The notes beneath the pieces were generated by a model. That model was not told the origin of the DNA. It saw only the letters and a program-made list of their open reading frames with translations, and ran no database searches. From NCBI GenBank assembly GCA_009694375.1, contig SHVB01000012.1:1-64000 (forward strand): a stretch of DNA of 64,000 nt, written 5' to 3'. Position numbers and translations under genes: made by a program. The DNA is from Acidimicrobiia bacterium (GTDB taxonomy: Bacteria; Actinomycetota; Acidimicrobiia; Acidimicrobiales; VFJN01). Shown in pieces: positions 14,965 through 24,468 of the stretch. Each line of letters starts with the position of its first letter. Positions within the stretch are counted from its first letter, which is position 1.

Positions 14965-17331
14965 ATGGGAAGGTTCTTGAGAAGTCGTCGCGCGCCGCGG
15001 GATGGGACGGGAACGTTTGGTTGGCGTTGGGTCGTTGGTGCTGTGGTCATTGGGGCTGCGACGCTGAGCGGTGCGCCATCTGCCTATGCAGCGGTTCTCC
15101 ACCCGACGGTCAACGGCAATTACATCCCAATCGTTGGGGACTTCGACGGGAACGGCGTTGACGACATCACCTGGTACGCGCCAGGAACCATTGCTGACTC
15201 GACCTGGTTCTACGGGCCCGGCGGCACGCACACGACCCGCGGAACGTCCATCATCGGGACGTACTTCCCCGTCGTCGGTGACTTCAACGGAGATGCCTTC
15301 GACGACATCCTTTGGTACGCGCCGGGGACCGCGGCGGACTTCCTCTGGACCTACGGCGCGGGAGGCACCCACGTGAGTCGCGCCACCGGCATCAGCGGCA
15401 GGTACGTGCCGGTGGCTGGCAACTTCAACGGCGATGCCTTCGACGACATCCTTTGGTATGCGCCGGGGACCGGCGGCGACTACCTCTGGACCTATGGCCC
15501 TGGCGGCTCGCACACCAGCCGATCGACCTCGATCAACGGGACGTACACGCCGGTCGTCGGTGACTTCACCGGCAACGGGTACGACGACGTCCTCTGGTAC
15601 GCGCCCGGTACCGGGGCCGACTACCTCTGGACCTATTCGGCTGGCGGCGCCCATTCGAGCTACCCCAGATCGATCAACGGCGCCTACCGGCCAGTCGTCG
15701 GTGATTACAACGGCGACGCACGCGACGACATCATGCTGCACGCACCCGGCCTTCCGACTGACTACCTCTGGACCGCGACCAGCGCCGGCAACTTCTCATC
15801 GAAGCCAGGGAGTGTCCTCGGAACCACCTACCGGCCCTTCGCCGGCGATTTCAACGGTAACGGAACCTCAGACCTGTTCTGGTACGCACCAGGGACTGGT
15901 GTCGACTCCATCTGGACCGACGTCCCAGCGGACTTTGCGCCGCTCGCTGCCTGCGCGCTGCTGCTCACGGGCTGTTACGCCGACACGCTGCCGCCGCGCG
16001 AGGTCGGCTCGACGTCGGCGCGACTCATGGCGAAGGGCTATCCCGCCTGCCATCCCGGCGGCGTGGGACGCTTCGAGTACTCCACGAGCTTGGCGACGCT
16101 CGAGGCCGGGAGCGGCACCGTCGCGGGGTCGATCAACTTCCCCGCCATGTCCACGTCGTGCGGCGCGACGCCGACGAAGTACGAGTTCGAGGCGCGCGCG
16201 GCCGGCCTCGCGGCCAACTCCACCTACCAATACCGCGTGTGCGGCCAGTACGACGGTGTCACGGCGTGGTCGTGTTCCAACGTCACCACCTTCACCACGC
16301 TCCCGACGCCGGCGGATTTCGTCGGCATGCAGGGCTCGAGCTTCACGCTCAACGGCGTGCCGTTCCATCCCTACGGCGGCAACCACGAAGCGTTCGGCGT
16401 GAACGGGACGAGCACGTACCTGGAGACTCCGTCCAAGGGCCTCGAGGCGATCCGCCAGGACTTCACGGAGGTTCGGGCGATGGGCTTCAACGCCGCGCGC
16501 CTGCACCTCGAGCTCTTCCACTTCGTGCAGCGCGACGCCGCCGGCAAGGTCTCCATCCGACCGGCGACGCTCACGGCGTACACCAACCTCCTCGCGCTCG
16601 CGCAGGAGTTCGGGCTCAAGCTCGACGTGACCGGCAACCTCGTCTGGCTACCGGGCAGCGCGCCCGCCTGGTACGACGCGATGTCCAACCAGGCGCGGTG
16701 GGAGGTGCAGATGTTGTTCTGGCGCGAGCTCGCGCGCGTCGGTGCCAGCTCGCCGGCGATCATGTCGTACGAGCTCACCTCCGAGCCGGTCATCTCGGCC
16801 GACCCGAACCCCCCTTGGTACGGCGGGCTCTTCGGTGGCTACAACTTCGTCCAGGTGATCGCCAAGGGCGTGCCCGAAGCCTCGCAGGTCGGCGTGGTGC
16901 GCGACTGGGTGTCGCACCTCAGTGGGGCCATCCGCACCTACGACCGGCACCACCTCATCACGGTCGGGCAGCTGCCGATCAGCGACGGTCCGTTCGCGGC
17001 GAAGAACCTCGCGAGCAACCTCGACTTCATCACCGTGCACATGTACCCGAGCGGGAAGGACGGGGATGCGGCGTCGATCGCCGCGGACCGTGCGATGCTC
17101 GACTCGTTCAACCTGACCGGCAAGCCCCTGTTGCTCGGCGAGAACTCGTGGTTCACGGGTGGCCTCGAGACCAACGAGGCGATCCTGCGCTACCCAGGGA
17201 TCGACGGGGTGTTCTCGTTCTACGACGGGCGCACGATCGAGGAGGCCAAGGCCGTCGGCGACATCAAGTCGGCGATCTACTGGCTCAACCTGGAGCAGTT
17301 CCTGGCGCTGCGGGACGTGCTGCAGTCCTAG
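14965..17331 (+). CDS. Secreted FG-GAP-like repeat protein with GH5-like glycosidase domain
   Basis: A 788-residue exported protein. A signal peptide (about residues 1-42, ending APSAYA-A) is followed by six repeats of about 47 residues (53-322) built around GDFNGDAFDDILWYAPGT, a calcium-binding FG-GAP/VCBS-like motif. Next comes a fibronectin III-like region (about 330-435). The C-terminal part resembles family 5-type glycoside hydrolases: NGVPFHPYGGNHEAF, RLHLELFHF, SYELTSEP (E607, candidate acid/base) and LLLGENSWF (E726, candidate nucleophile). The usual NEP triplet reads SEP, so activity is uncertain. A TAGAAT at 14950 suggests a near-leaderless transcript. Likely a surface polysaccharide-acting or adhesion protein. 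Confidence 0.8.
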   Translation: MGRFLRSRRAPRDGTGTFGWRWVVGAVVIGAATLSGAPSAYAAVLHPTVNGNYIPIVGDFDGNGVDDITWYAPGTIADSTWFYGPGGTHTTRGTSIIGTYFPVVGDFNGDAFDDILWYAPGTAADFLWTYGAGGTHVSRATGISGRYVPVAGNFNGDAFDDILWYAPGTGGDYLWTYGPGGSHTSRSTSINGTYTPVVGDFTGNGYDDVLWYAPGTGADYLWTYSAGGAHSSYPRSINGAYRPVVGDYNGDARDDIMLHAPGLPTDYLWTATSAGNFSSKPGSVLGTTYRPFAGDFNGNGTSDLFWYAPGTGVDSIWTDVPADFAPLAACALLLTGCYADTLPPREVGSTSARLMAKGYPACHPGGVGRFEYSTSLATLEAGSGTVAGSINFPAMSTSCGATPTKYEFEARAAGLAANSTYQYRVCGQYDGVTAWSCSNVTTFTTLPTPADFVGMQGSSFTLNGVPFHPYGGNHEAFGVNGTSTYLETPSKGLEAIRQDFTEVRAMGFNAARLHLELFHFVQRDAAGKVSIRPATLTAYTNLLALAQEFGLKLDVTGNLVWLPGSAPAWYDAMSNQARWEVQMLFWRELARVGASSPAIMSYELTSEPVISADPNPPWYGGLFGGYNFVQVIAKGVPEASQVGVVRDWVSHLSGAIRTYDRHHLITVGQLPISDGPFAAKNLASNLDFITVHMYPSGKDGDAASIAADRAMLDSFNLTGKPLLLGENSWFTGGLETNEAILRYPGIDGVFSFYDGRTIEEAKAVGDIKSAIYWLNLEQFLALRDVLQS
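15121..15930 (+). repeat. Six tandem 141-bp coding repeats
   Basis: Six in-frame units of about 141 bp encode the 47-residue FG-GAP-like motif of the secreted glycosidase-like protein. Units 2 and 3 share long nearly identical DNA around GATGCCTTCGACGACATCCT, which suggests recent internal duplication. Unit 5 is degenerate (MLHAPGLPTDY). Confidence 0.85.
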
Positions 17332-17553
17332 GAGCTAGGCGCCGTGGGGATGAGCGCTCGGCGCTGCGCGAGGAACGCGGTCTCGAGCACGGAGAGCTTC
17401 GTCGCGATGCGTGCGTCGACCTCGCCCACGGGCGACACGAGCACCACGCCGCCGTGGTCCACGGTGTCGTCGGGCCGTCCCACTCTGCCGAGTATGCCGA
17501 ATCCTGCATAGGTGCGGTCGGCGGATGGCCCCGCCGCTCTGTCGCCTGACCGA
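17328..17553 (-). pseudogene. Possible C-terminal coding remnant
   Basis: The reverse strand reads GGVVLVSPVGEVDARIATKL and then a helical Leu/Ala/Arg-rich tail to a TAG at 17328. The EVDARIATK stretch recalls the C-terminal helix of type I restriction specificity subunits (HsdS), but this is a weak resemblance. Homology-like sequence stops at about the direct repeat (17554), and no start is visible. It overlaps the end of the glycosidase-like gene by 4 nt. It is either a truncated fragment or chance. Confidence 0.2.
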
Positions 17554-17574
17554 GAGTGGACACAGTTTGGACAC
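17554..17574. repeat. 21-bp direct repeat, right copy
   Basis: Identical to 12761-12781 over 21 bases and in the same orientation. Together the two copies bracket about 4.8 kb carrying the integrase remnant and both secreted proteins. An integrase N-terminus starts 117 nt further on. Confidence 0.85.
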
Positions 17575-17690
17575 AAGAGCAGTCGAAGACCGTAGATATC
17601 GGTAGATCCCTGTCTGGGCTGTTTCCCCTGGTCGGAGAATCGGCGGACCGTGTTCCCCGCTGGCGTGGCGCGCATCGAGCGGGAGGCCGG

Positions 17691-17801
17691 ATGGCCAGCA
17701 TCGAGCGACGACCCAATGGGCGGTGGCGGGCCTGGTACCGGCCTCCCAGGCCGATCACCAACCGGCGTCCGCCCAAGTCTCTCCGATCTGGGGCGCACTG
17801 A
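17691..17801 (+). pseudogene. Integrase N-terminal remnant
   Basis: An ATG with a GGGAGG ribosome binding site begins MASIERRPNGRWRAWYR, the typical N-terminus of actinobacterial phage-type integrases (arm-binding domain). After about 20 residues the sequence diverges and ends at a TGA, 36 residues in all. It lies on the opposite strand to the C-terminal remnant at 12741-13229. The two could be pieces of one rearranged integrase or of two elements. Confidence 0.5.
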
Positions 17802-18016
17802 CGGCAGGGATGCTGGCACCTTCAGAGAAGGGCAGCGAGGATCAGGAAGACAGCCCGCTCGACACTCACCCGGGTCGTGAGGCATGGGACCAGGCGGACC
17901 TTCTGGCCTAGTTGTCGCCGAGGTGGTGGAGGCCTTCTCGGGGGACGGGTGCTAGCACCCTCCAAGAGTGCACCCCTGTTGTGTTGAGATGATCCGGTGA
18001 CCTCGCTGGATCAGTC

Positions 18017-20325
18017 GTGAGCGCGACCTGGGCGCTCTCGCGCTCGATGCTGCGTCGCCAGGGCTTGGCGCTGCTCGTCGTGGCGATCCTCGGAGGGCTC
18101 GGTCTGGGGCTGGCGATGACGGCCGCGAACGGCGCTCGGCGGGCCGACACCGCGTACACCCGGTTGAGGCAGGCAACGCTCGCTCCCGATGTGTTGCTCG
18201 ACGGGACCGAGCTCGATGACGGAGACGTGCGGACGCTGGGGGCGATCCCGGAGGTGACCGGCGTAGCTCGGTTCACCTACACGCCGGTCACGCCTAGCTC
18301 GTTGAGACCAGGGGTGGACGGCGGGGCGTTCGTCGGTCTCGACCCCGACATCCTGGCTCGGGTGTATCGGCCCCTCGTCCTCAGCGGTCGACTCGCAGAT
18401 CCAGGAGCCAGCGACGAGGTCGTCGTCAACGAGGCCCTCGCCGAGGCAGCCGGCCTGCGGGCCGGCCAGCGGGTCGAGCTTGTCTCCGGCTTCGAGGAGT
18501 CGAGCCCGATCGGTGAGGCGACGGTCGTCGGTGTGGTGCGGGGCATCTTCGATGTGGGTGCCAACTCCGGGAACCCCTCGATGCTGCTCAGCAAGGCCTT
18601 CCTCGATGCGCGTGAAGAGCAGCTAGAGCTAGGTCCCCAGCCGTCGGTGCTCGTCCGCCTCGACGGGGGCGACGAGGAACTGCTGGCCTTCCTTCGCGCG
18701 GCGAGCACGGCGCTGGGTCGCAACGTGGTTGCACAGGCCTCCGGCGACGAGGAGGCCACCAGCACGGAGCGGACCCTCGCGGTGCAGACGATCGGGCTCG
18801 GCCTCCTCGCCGCCGTCGCCGGTCTCGCCACGTTGGCCGCCGTGGTGCAGGCCCTCAGCCGCCTCATCGATCGAGCGTTGATCGACCTGCCGGTCCTCGT
18901 GGCGATCGGTGTTCGGCCGCGCCAGCGGATCACGCTGGGTGGGGTCCTTGCCCTGCCGGTCGTCGCCGTCAGCGGCCTGGTTGCCGCCGGGTTGGCGTTC
19001 CTGGCCTCCCCGCTCATCCCCACAGGCTTTGCTCGCGCCGCCGATCCCATCAGGGGCCTTCATCTCGATGCCATCGTCGTTGCGGGCGCGGTCGCGCTCT
19101 GGGCGCTCGCCGTTGGCGGGGCGTGTGTCGCCTTGGCGTGGTGGCATCGCGACAAGGCCGACCGAGAACACCGAGCCGTGCGCACACGGCGGCTGCTCCG
19201 GTCGCTGCCGCCCCGCGTCCGCCTCGGCGGTGACGCGGCGCTCGTTCCGTTCAGCAGTCGCGGTGGGGTGGCCTCGCGATCCGCCTTGGTGGCCTGCGTG
19301 ATCAGCGTTGCGGGGGTGGTGGCGATCGCCACCTTCGGGGCCTCGCTGGCGCACCTGCTCGACACTGCCTCGTTGCAGGGCTGGAGCTTCGACGCCGTCA
19401 TCGACAGCGGCGATGCTGACCTCGACTCCTTCCGACGATCACTTGCGCCGCTGATGGAGGACGATGCGGTCGGCGAGGTTGCGTGGGTTGCGGTGGTCGA
19501 GATCGAGATCGACGGCCACGCGTTCGAGGCCTATGCGTTCGATCCCGACGGCGGACGTCTGCATCCGACGATGCGATCCGGTCGCCCTCCACTGGCCGAC
19601 GATGAGATCGCGCTGGGCGCGGACCTCCTGCGCGGAGGAGACCTCTCCCTCGGAGACACCGTCAGCGTGTCCGGTCCGCTCGGGAAGCAGACCTCGTGAT
19701 CGTCGGCTCAGCCACCTTCCCAGAGCTCGGGAACAATGCCGACATCGGTTCTGCAATGTCGATCACTCGGGCCACCGCCGAGCAGATCGGTGCACCTGAG
19801 TACGGCGCAGCAGCCCTGATCGACCTTGCCCCTGGAACGAGCCCAGCCGTGCTCGGCGACTACAGCCGGAGCGGTGAGCTCATCACACCGTTTCGGGTCG
19901 CCAGGGTCCGCAACCTCGAACAGGTCGGGATGCTGCCCTTCCTGCTCGCCGCCTTCGCCGCCTCAGTCGGGCTGCTCGCGGTCGGGCACGGCCTGTGGGT
20001 ATCCATCAACGCTCGCCGGCGCGATCTCGCGGTGCTCGCGACGCTCGGGTTTCGGCCCCAGGACATCCGGACCATGCTCCTCTGGCAGGCCACGTTCATC
20101 GCCATCGTGGGCACGCTCCTGGGAGTCACTGTCGGGATCATCCTCGGGACCAACGCCTGGTCTGCAGTCGCTTCCTCCACGGCCGTCATCGATCAGGCCG
20201 TGGTCCCAGGAGTCGCCCTGGTCCTCATCGTCGGTGGCACCTTCCTCGGCTGCAACCTCATCGCGCTCGTCGCCGCCCGCGGCACACGCCGGACCGGCAC
20301 CGCGCAGGCCCTCCAAGGCGAGTGA
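18017..20325 (+). pseudogene. FtsX-like ABC transporter permease, frameshifted
   Basis: Two adjoining reading frames together encode one FtsX/MacB-type permease of about 770 residues. The first (18017-19699) has an N-terminal membrane helix (GLALLVVAILGGLGLGLA), a large extracellular domain and central helices. The second (19696-20325) holds the rest of the second extracellular domain (IVGSATFPELGNNADIG) and the last three helices with the FtsX motif INARRRDLAVLATLGFRP. The switch at 19696 is a -1 frame change inside a domain that is normally continuous, so I read it as a frameshift. It also forms a GTGA overlap, so coupled translation of two parts is conceivable. No ATP-binding partner lies nearby. 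Confidence 0.72.
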
Positions 20326-20326
20326 C

Positions 20327-20593
20327 GTGAGCACCTGGACACGTGCAGACGTGAACGCGTTCTTGGACCCGGTTGGTGAAGTCGGGCTCGTCGGGCATGG
20401 CGCTGCTCATCGATTCCCGCCCGCGCGGACGAAGGACGTGCGCATTCACCTCTGGCTGACATTCCCCAGCGGCTCAAAGCCTCCGTGGCGCTTGGTCCTG
20501 CGATCGGGGACGCTCACGCCAGGGGCACTCCGGCAGCAACGCACGCCCGGAGGCGTGCCTCGGCTCATGAGAACCGCGGTGGATTGCTCGTGA
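20327..20593 (+). CDS. Small hypothetical protein
   Basis: An 88-residue frame starting at a GTG two bases after the permease stop. It begins STWTRADVNAFLDPVGEVGL and carries a HLWLTFPSGSKPPWRLVLR stretch. No family is recognised and there is no clear ribosome binding site. It could be a chance frame in the eroded island. Confidence 0.25.
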   Translation: MSTWTRADVNAFLDPVGEVGLVGHGAAHRFPPARTKDVRIHLWLTFPSGSKPPWRLVLRSGTLTPGALRQQRTPGGVPRLMRTAVDCS

Positions 20594-20755
20594 TCTCGTG
20601 CTCGGCTGGTCGGTAGCCTGGTTCGTCCTCCCTCTCATCTGCTCGTCGGTAGCGGACGTCTCAGTCGCGGGCGTACGAGTGGCCAGTCGCTCCAGCGTCG
20701 CCGCGGAAGCTGGCGGGGTGGCCACCTGGCAACCGCGCCTTCCGAGGCGACCCCT

Positions 20756-21613
20756 CTAGATGTCACCCAGCAGCAGGCGAGCGATCATCCGGTCGGCCTG
20801 CGCCTCGGTCTCGCCGTGTCCGGTCACCACCTGAAGGAACACGCGGCGATCGATGGCCCGCAAGACAAGCTCGGAGGTGGCCCGTACCGTGGCCTGGCGG
20901 GGAACGTCACGCAGAAGGGCAATCTCGCCGAAGCTCCCTCCGTGCCCGAGGAGTGCGCTGCGCTCCTCGGTGATCACCACCTCCGCTTCACCCGAGGCGA
21001 TCACGTAGAACCGATCGCCGCTGTCGCCGGCGTGGAACACCTCCTGACCCGCCGCAATCGTCACCACCTCGGAGCACCGCGCCAACCGCTCGATCCCCCG
21101 CTCGGGCAGCGGCGCGAACAGCGCCACCGAACGGATGAGCTCGAGGCCATCGGGGGCGAGGGCGACGCGATCGATGCGCCGTAGCGCTCCGAACGAGGCG
21201 ATCGCCACACTGCTCACGGAGGCCCCGAGGACGAGCAATCCGGGGCGTAGCCCGATGGTGTTGATCAGCAGCGGCATCGCCAGCGATCCCAGAGCCATCC
21301 CGGCGATGAGGGCGCTCTCGAGCGCGCCGAAGACTCGGCCCATCACCTCGTCCGATACCAGGCGTTGCATGATCGTGTAGGCGTTGATGTCGACGAGCGA
21401 GTTGCCCAGTCCCAGGATCGCCATGACGACGAGCACTGGGCCCAGCCGGGGCCACACCACGATGAGCAGCAGAGGCGCCGACCACAGCACTACGCCGACG
21501 CCGAAGTCAACGGCCAGCCGGCCCCGTGTGGCCAGCACCAGCGCTACGAACCCGCCGAGGAGAGCACCCACCCCCACCATGGCGTCAAGCACGCCGACGC
21601 TGGACTGGTCCAT
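20756..21613 (-). pseudogene. MFS transporter with C-terminal cyclic-nucleotide-binding domain, 5'-truncated
   Basis: The reverse strand encodes about five membrane helices of the second half of an MFS transporter (GVLDAMVGVGALLGGFVAL to LRPGLLVLGASVSSVAIASF). A complete cNMP-binding domain follows (EVFHAGDSGDRFYVIASGEA, then GSFGEIALLRDVPRQATVRA with the phosphate-binding cassette pattern). Known MFS-cNMP fusions have a full MFS module, so the first half is lost. Recognisable sequence stops just upstream of the ATG at 21613, where unrelated DNA begins. The remaining protein might still be made but would not transport. Confidence 0.72.
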
Positions 21614-21799
21614 GCCGATGCCCTTTCGGGTGCAGCGGTCAGGCCGGGTGAAGGCCGCTCTGCTTCTCCCTCGCTTATGAGGAGAGCGACGGAGAAGCAG
21701 AAGCGACGTGCGCTTATCTTCCTCGTTCAATTCCCCTGGCGCTAGGGCCTTTTGACCCAACTTTGACCCCGGAGGGACCAACCCCCGGGCGGGCGGGCC

Positions 21800-22582
21800 T
21801 CAGGGGGATGTGCGCACGGCAAACAGGTCACAGGCATGGAATAGCTCCGGAATCGGACCCGCGCCAAGCCCCTGTCCGGGTCGCTCAGCAATCGGGATGT
21901 GCATGTTCCCCTGGATGAGTTCCACTTCATTGAGACCAGCGTCAGCCAGCATCGAGCGGAAGACCCCGACGTCATAGGCCATCGACATGTTCTTCCTCCT
22001 GGGGAAGATCGTGTGCACCCCCGGAGAAATCTCCACGTAGGGCCGGGACCTGTTTTCCAGCGTCGGCTCACCCGGGTAGATCGCCACCAAGGTCAGCACC
22101 GCCAGACCGCCGGGACGCAGCACCCGAGCGATCTCATGCAGGTAGTTGGCGATCCCCTGAAGCGATACGTGCATAAACACCTCATACGCGCACGCCACAT
22201 CGAAGGAATCGTCGTCGTAGGGAAGGCGCACCGTTTCCGGACTCACCCCGGCGTCGGGACGGTATCGCTCGCTATGGACATCCAGCAGATCGAAACGGAA
22301 GCCGGGAAGCCGGGGCGCGTAATGGGTGTTCAACCAGTCGATGGGAACCGGCGCGATGTCGAGACCGGCATAAGTGGCATCGTCATCCAGGTACGACGCG
22401 CACTCATGGGCCAGTCTTCCGATCCCACAACCCACATCCAGAATGTCCGACGACGGCGTCATCCCAAAGTGTTGAAGCATGCGCAACTCATGGACGCCGC
22501 GTTCCAAATCAACATGCCCACCACTGCCGGTTGAATGGAGATCGGGCTCGGGTCGACGTAGGTCACCTCTTTTCCAACGCAT
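21800..22582 (-). CDS. SAM-dependent methyltransferase (class I)
   Basis: A 260-residue Rossmann-type methyltransferase. Motif I is ILDVGCGIGRLAHE (about residue 47), the acidic end of beta-2 is GLDIAP, and post-I motifs include DDSFDVACAYEVFMHVS and EIARVLRPGGLAVLT. This is the Methyltransf_11/25 pattern for small molecules or lipids; the substrate is not deducible. It lies at the boundary of the eroded island, followed downstream by nothing on its strand until the truncated transporter. The start is an ATG at 22582. Confidence 0.88.
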   Translation of the reverse strand: MRWKRGDLRRPEPDLHSTGSGGHVDLERGVHELRMLQHFGMTPSSDILDVGCGIGRLAHECASYLDDDATYAGLDIAPVPIDWLNTHYAPRLPGFRFDLLDVHSERYRPDAGVSPETVRLPYDDDSFDVACAYEVFMHVSLQGIANYLHEIARVLRPGGLAVLTLVAIYPGEPTLENRSRPYVEISPGVHTIFPRRKNMSMAYDVGVFRSMLADAGLNEVELIQGNMHIPIAERPGQGLGAGPIPELFHACDLFAVRTSP

Positions 22583-22637
22583 CCTCCATCATCGTACATT
22601 CCCGTCCGTTTCGTCGAAGGCTGGGCCCCTGCGCTGA

Positions 22638-23213
22638 TCAGTGACTTTCCAAATGGGCCGTATCGTTGAACCCCTGGAGCGACACTCGGGGCGAGGTGGC
22701 CACCCTCGTAATGGAGGCCGGAGCCACGAACGATCGCCACGCCACATCGTCGCCCACGCCCAGAGCCCAGGCCATGGCCGCCTTGATCGGCGATACGTGG
22801 GTGACCACCACCACATCCGAGCCCGCCGCCGACGCTGCGAGATCTTCCGCCGCCGCTCGCACCCGCACCCCCAGTTGGGCCAGGGACTCCCCTCCCCCGG
22901 GGCGAAAGTTGATGTCGGCCTGCCAGGTGGCCCATAGGGCCGGTGAAACCTCGGCGAGTGGGGTGCCATCGAGCGTGCCGTAATCCAACTCGATCCAGCG
23001 CTCATCGATCTCCACCGGAAGGCCAAAGACCGCCGCCGTCTCCTGCGCCCGTCGGAGGGGGCTCGCCACCACCCGGACCACGCCGGGAAGCGCCGCCGCC
23101 AGGGCCACCGCCTGGCGCTGCCCTAGGGCATCGAGGCCCGGATCGATCCGGCGCCCCTGCAAAAGCCCCGACGCGTTGGCCTCGGTGCGACCGTGACGAA
23201 GGATGATCAGCAT
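22638..23213 (-). CDS. Histidine phosphatase family protein
   Basis: A 191-residue phosphatase of the phosphoglycerate mutase superfamily. The RHG signature is at the very start (LIILRHGRTEANASGLLQGR, catalytic His about residue 7), SPLRRAQETA carries the second arginine, ELDYGTLDG the acid, and VVVVTHVSPIKA the second histidine. The ATG at 23213 has AAGGA upstream. The frame stays open further upstream, but the motif position fixes the start. It is in a minus-strand run with the membrane protein and zinc-ribbon genes. Possible substrates include alpha-ribazole phosphate or sugar phosphates; not resolved. Confidence 0.9.
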   Translation of the reverse strand: MLIILRHGRTEANASGLLQGRRIDPGLDALGQRQAVALAAALPGVVRVVASPLRRAQETAAVFGLPVEIDERWIELDYGTLDGTPLAEVSPALWATWQADINFRPGGGESLAQLGVRVRAAAEDLAASAAGSDVVVVTHVSPIKAAMAWALGVGDDVAWRSFVAPASITRVATSPRVSLQGFNDTAHLESH

Positions 23214-23220
23214 GGGTCCT

Positions 23221-23712
23221 TCACCACGGCGGAATGATGTCTCGGCCAACCTGACCGGAGCGCAGAAACACACGGCGGCGCGCCGGTTCCTCCAGACGGA
23301 ACCGGTGGTACCCCCAGCCACAGGCCGCCAACCCCACCAATTCAAACATCCCGTTCAGAGCCAACCCCCGCCCCCCCTCACCGAGGGAAGCAGTCGACCA
23401 CGCCGTGCCGAAGAACGGCCACCAGAACGCCTGCGTGTCGGCCCAGGCCCCGTCGAGCACCAGATGAAGCAGCATGCCAATCGGCAGACCCAACCAGCGC
23501 CGCTGCCGCCGACGCTGACCCCTGGCGCCCAGCATGACCACCGCCAACACGATGGCCGCCCCGCTCAGGCTATGGGCCAGGCGCGGCCCCCCCAGAGGAA
23601 CCTCGCCGAGGGGCACGATGCTGCCGAGGGCCACCAACCGATAGTCCACCGACGGGCTCCCAAAAACCGCCCACACAATGAGAATCGACGGGCCGACAAA
23701 CCAGAACAGCAC
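23221..23712 (-). CDS. Membrane protein, YdjM/DUF457-like putative metal-dependent hydrolase
   Basis: A protein of about 163 residues with four or five membrane helices. The sequence LLHLVLDGAWADTQAFWWPF carries an H-x3-D pair next to a WWPF motif, resembling the DUF457/YdjM membrane-bound hydrolase family. I prefer the GTG at 23712, which follows the preceding stop directly (TGACGTG); a longer form from an ATG at 23760 would overlap that gene by 47 nt. It sits between the zinc-ribbon and histidine phosphatase genes, 7 nt from the latter, so the three are likely co-transcribed. Function is inferred only from the motif. Confidence 0.65.
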   Translation of the reverse strand: MLFWFVGPSILIVWAVFGSPSVDYRLVALGSIVPLGEVPLGGPRLAHSLSGAAIVLAVVMLGARGQRRRQRRWLGLPIGMLLHLVLDGAWADTQAFWWPFFGTAWSTASLGEGGRGLALNGMFELVGLAACGWGYHRFRLEEPARRRVFLRSGQVGRDIIPPW

Positions 23713-23713
23713 G

Positions 23714-24427
23714 TCAGCGCGCCAAGAGGCGACCGCACTCCTCGCAGTGGGCCGTTTCATCAGGGGAAAGTTTCTTCAGGCGATCCACCTCTACCGCCGA
23801 TAGCCCGAGGTGACAACCGCCGCATGACCTCCCCACCAGTCGGGCGATCCCGATACCGCCACCTTGGGTGCGCAGCGTCTCGTATTCCGTGATCAACTCC
23901 GCATCCACCCCGCCGGATAGTTCAGCCCTCTCCGAGCGAAGCCGCCCCAGCTCACTGTCGATACTCACCTCGGCCTCAGCGATGCTGGCCCGCAACAACA
24001 CCGCCGCCTCATCGCCGGCCCCCTGCGCATCGGCGAGACGAACCAGATCAGCATCCAGCGGCTCGATCTGCTCCATGAGTTCGAGTTCCTGGTCCTCCAG
24101 TTGGCTGATCCGCCGCCGGAGCGCCGCTATCTCCTCCTGCATTGTCTGCAACTCACGGGGATTGGTGACCGATCCGCTGTAGAGCGCCTTGTCGTGCTGG
24201 GCAGCCTTGTCGACCAGCGTGGAGATTCCGTCCTCGAGGCGCTGCTGATCTCGGCCCAGGTCATGGCGGCGCCCCTCCACCTCCGCCGCCTCGCGCTCGA
24301 TGGTCCCCAACGCCACCATCACCTTGTCGAGTTCACCCCGGGCCGGCAGGGCCATTCGCCGGTGCACCGCCTGGTCGATCTGTGTGTCGTGCTCCTGCAC
24401 CGACAAGAGAATGTCCCAGCGACTCAT
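23714..24427 (-). CDS. Zinc ribbon domain protein with long coiled coil (CT398-like, DUF164)
   Basis: A 237-residue protein. Residues 1 to about 185 are a charged coiled coil (LDKVMVALGTIEREAAEVE, LQTMQEEIAALRRRISQLED). The C-terminus holds a C4 zinc ribbon formed by CGGCHLGLS and CEECGRLL. This is the domain order of the CT398/DUF164 family, proposed to act in nucleic acid or flagellar/secretion-linked processes. I chose the ATG at 24427 (MSRWDILLSVQEHD). It leads the short operon with the membrane protein and histidine phosphatase, an arrangement I recall near RNase HI/phosphatase genes in other actinobacteria. Confidence 0.85.
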   Translation of the reverse strand: MSRWDILLSVQEHDTQIDQAVHRRMALPARGELDKVMVALGTIEREAAEVEGRRHDLGRDQQRLEDGISTLVDKAAQHDKALYSGSVTNPRELQTMQEEIAALRRRISQLEDQELELMEQIEPLDADLVRLADAQGAGDEAAVLLRASIAEAEVSIDSELGRLRSERAELSGGVDAELITEYETLRTQGGGIGIARLVGRSCGGCHLGLSAVEVDRLKKLSPDETAHCEECGRLLAR

Positions 24428-24468
24428 CGGTGCGGCTCGTTCATCACACGCCATCCTCACACATGGCG

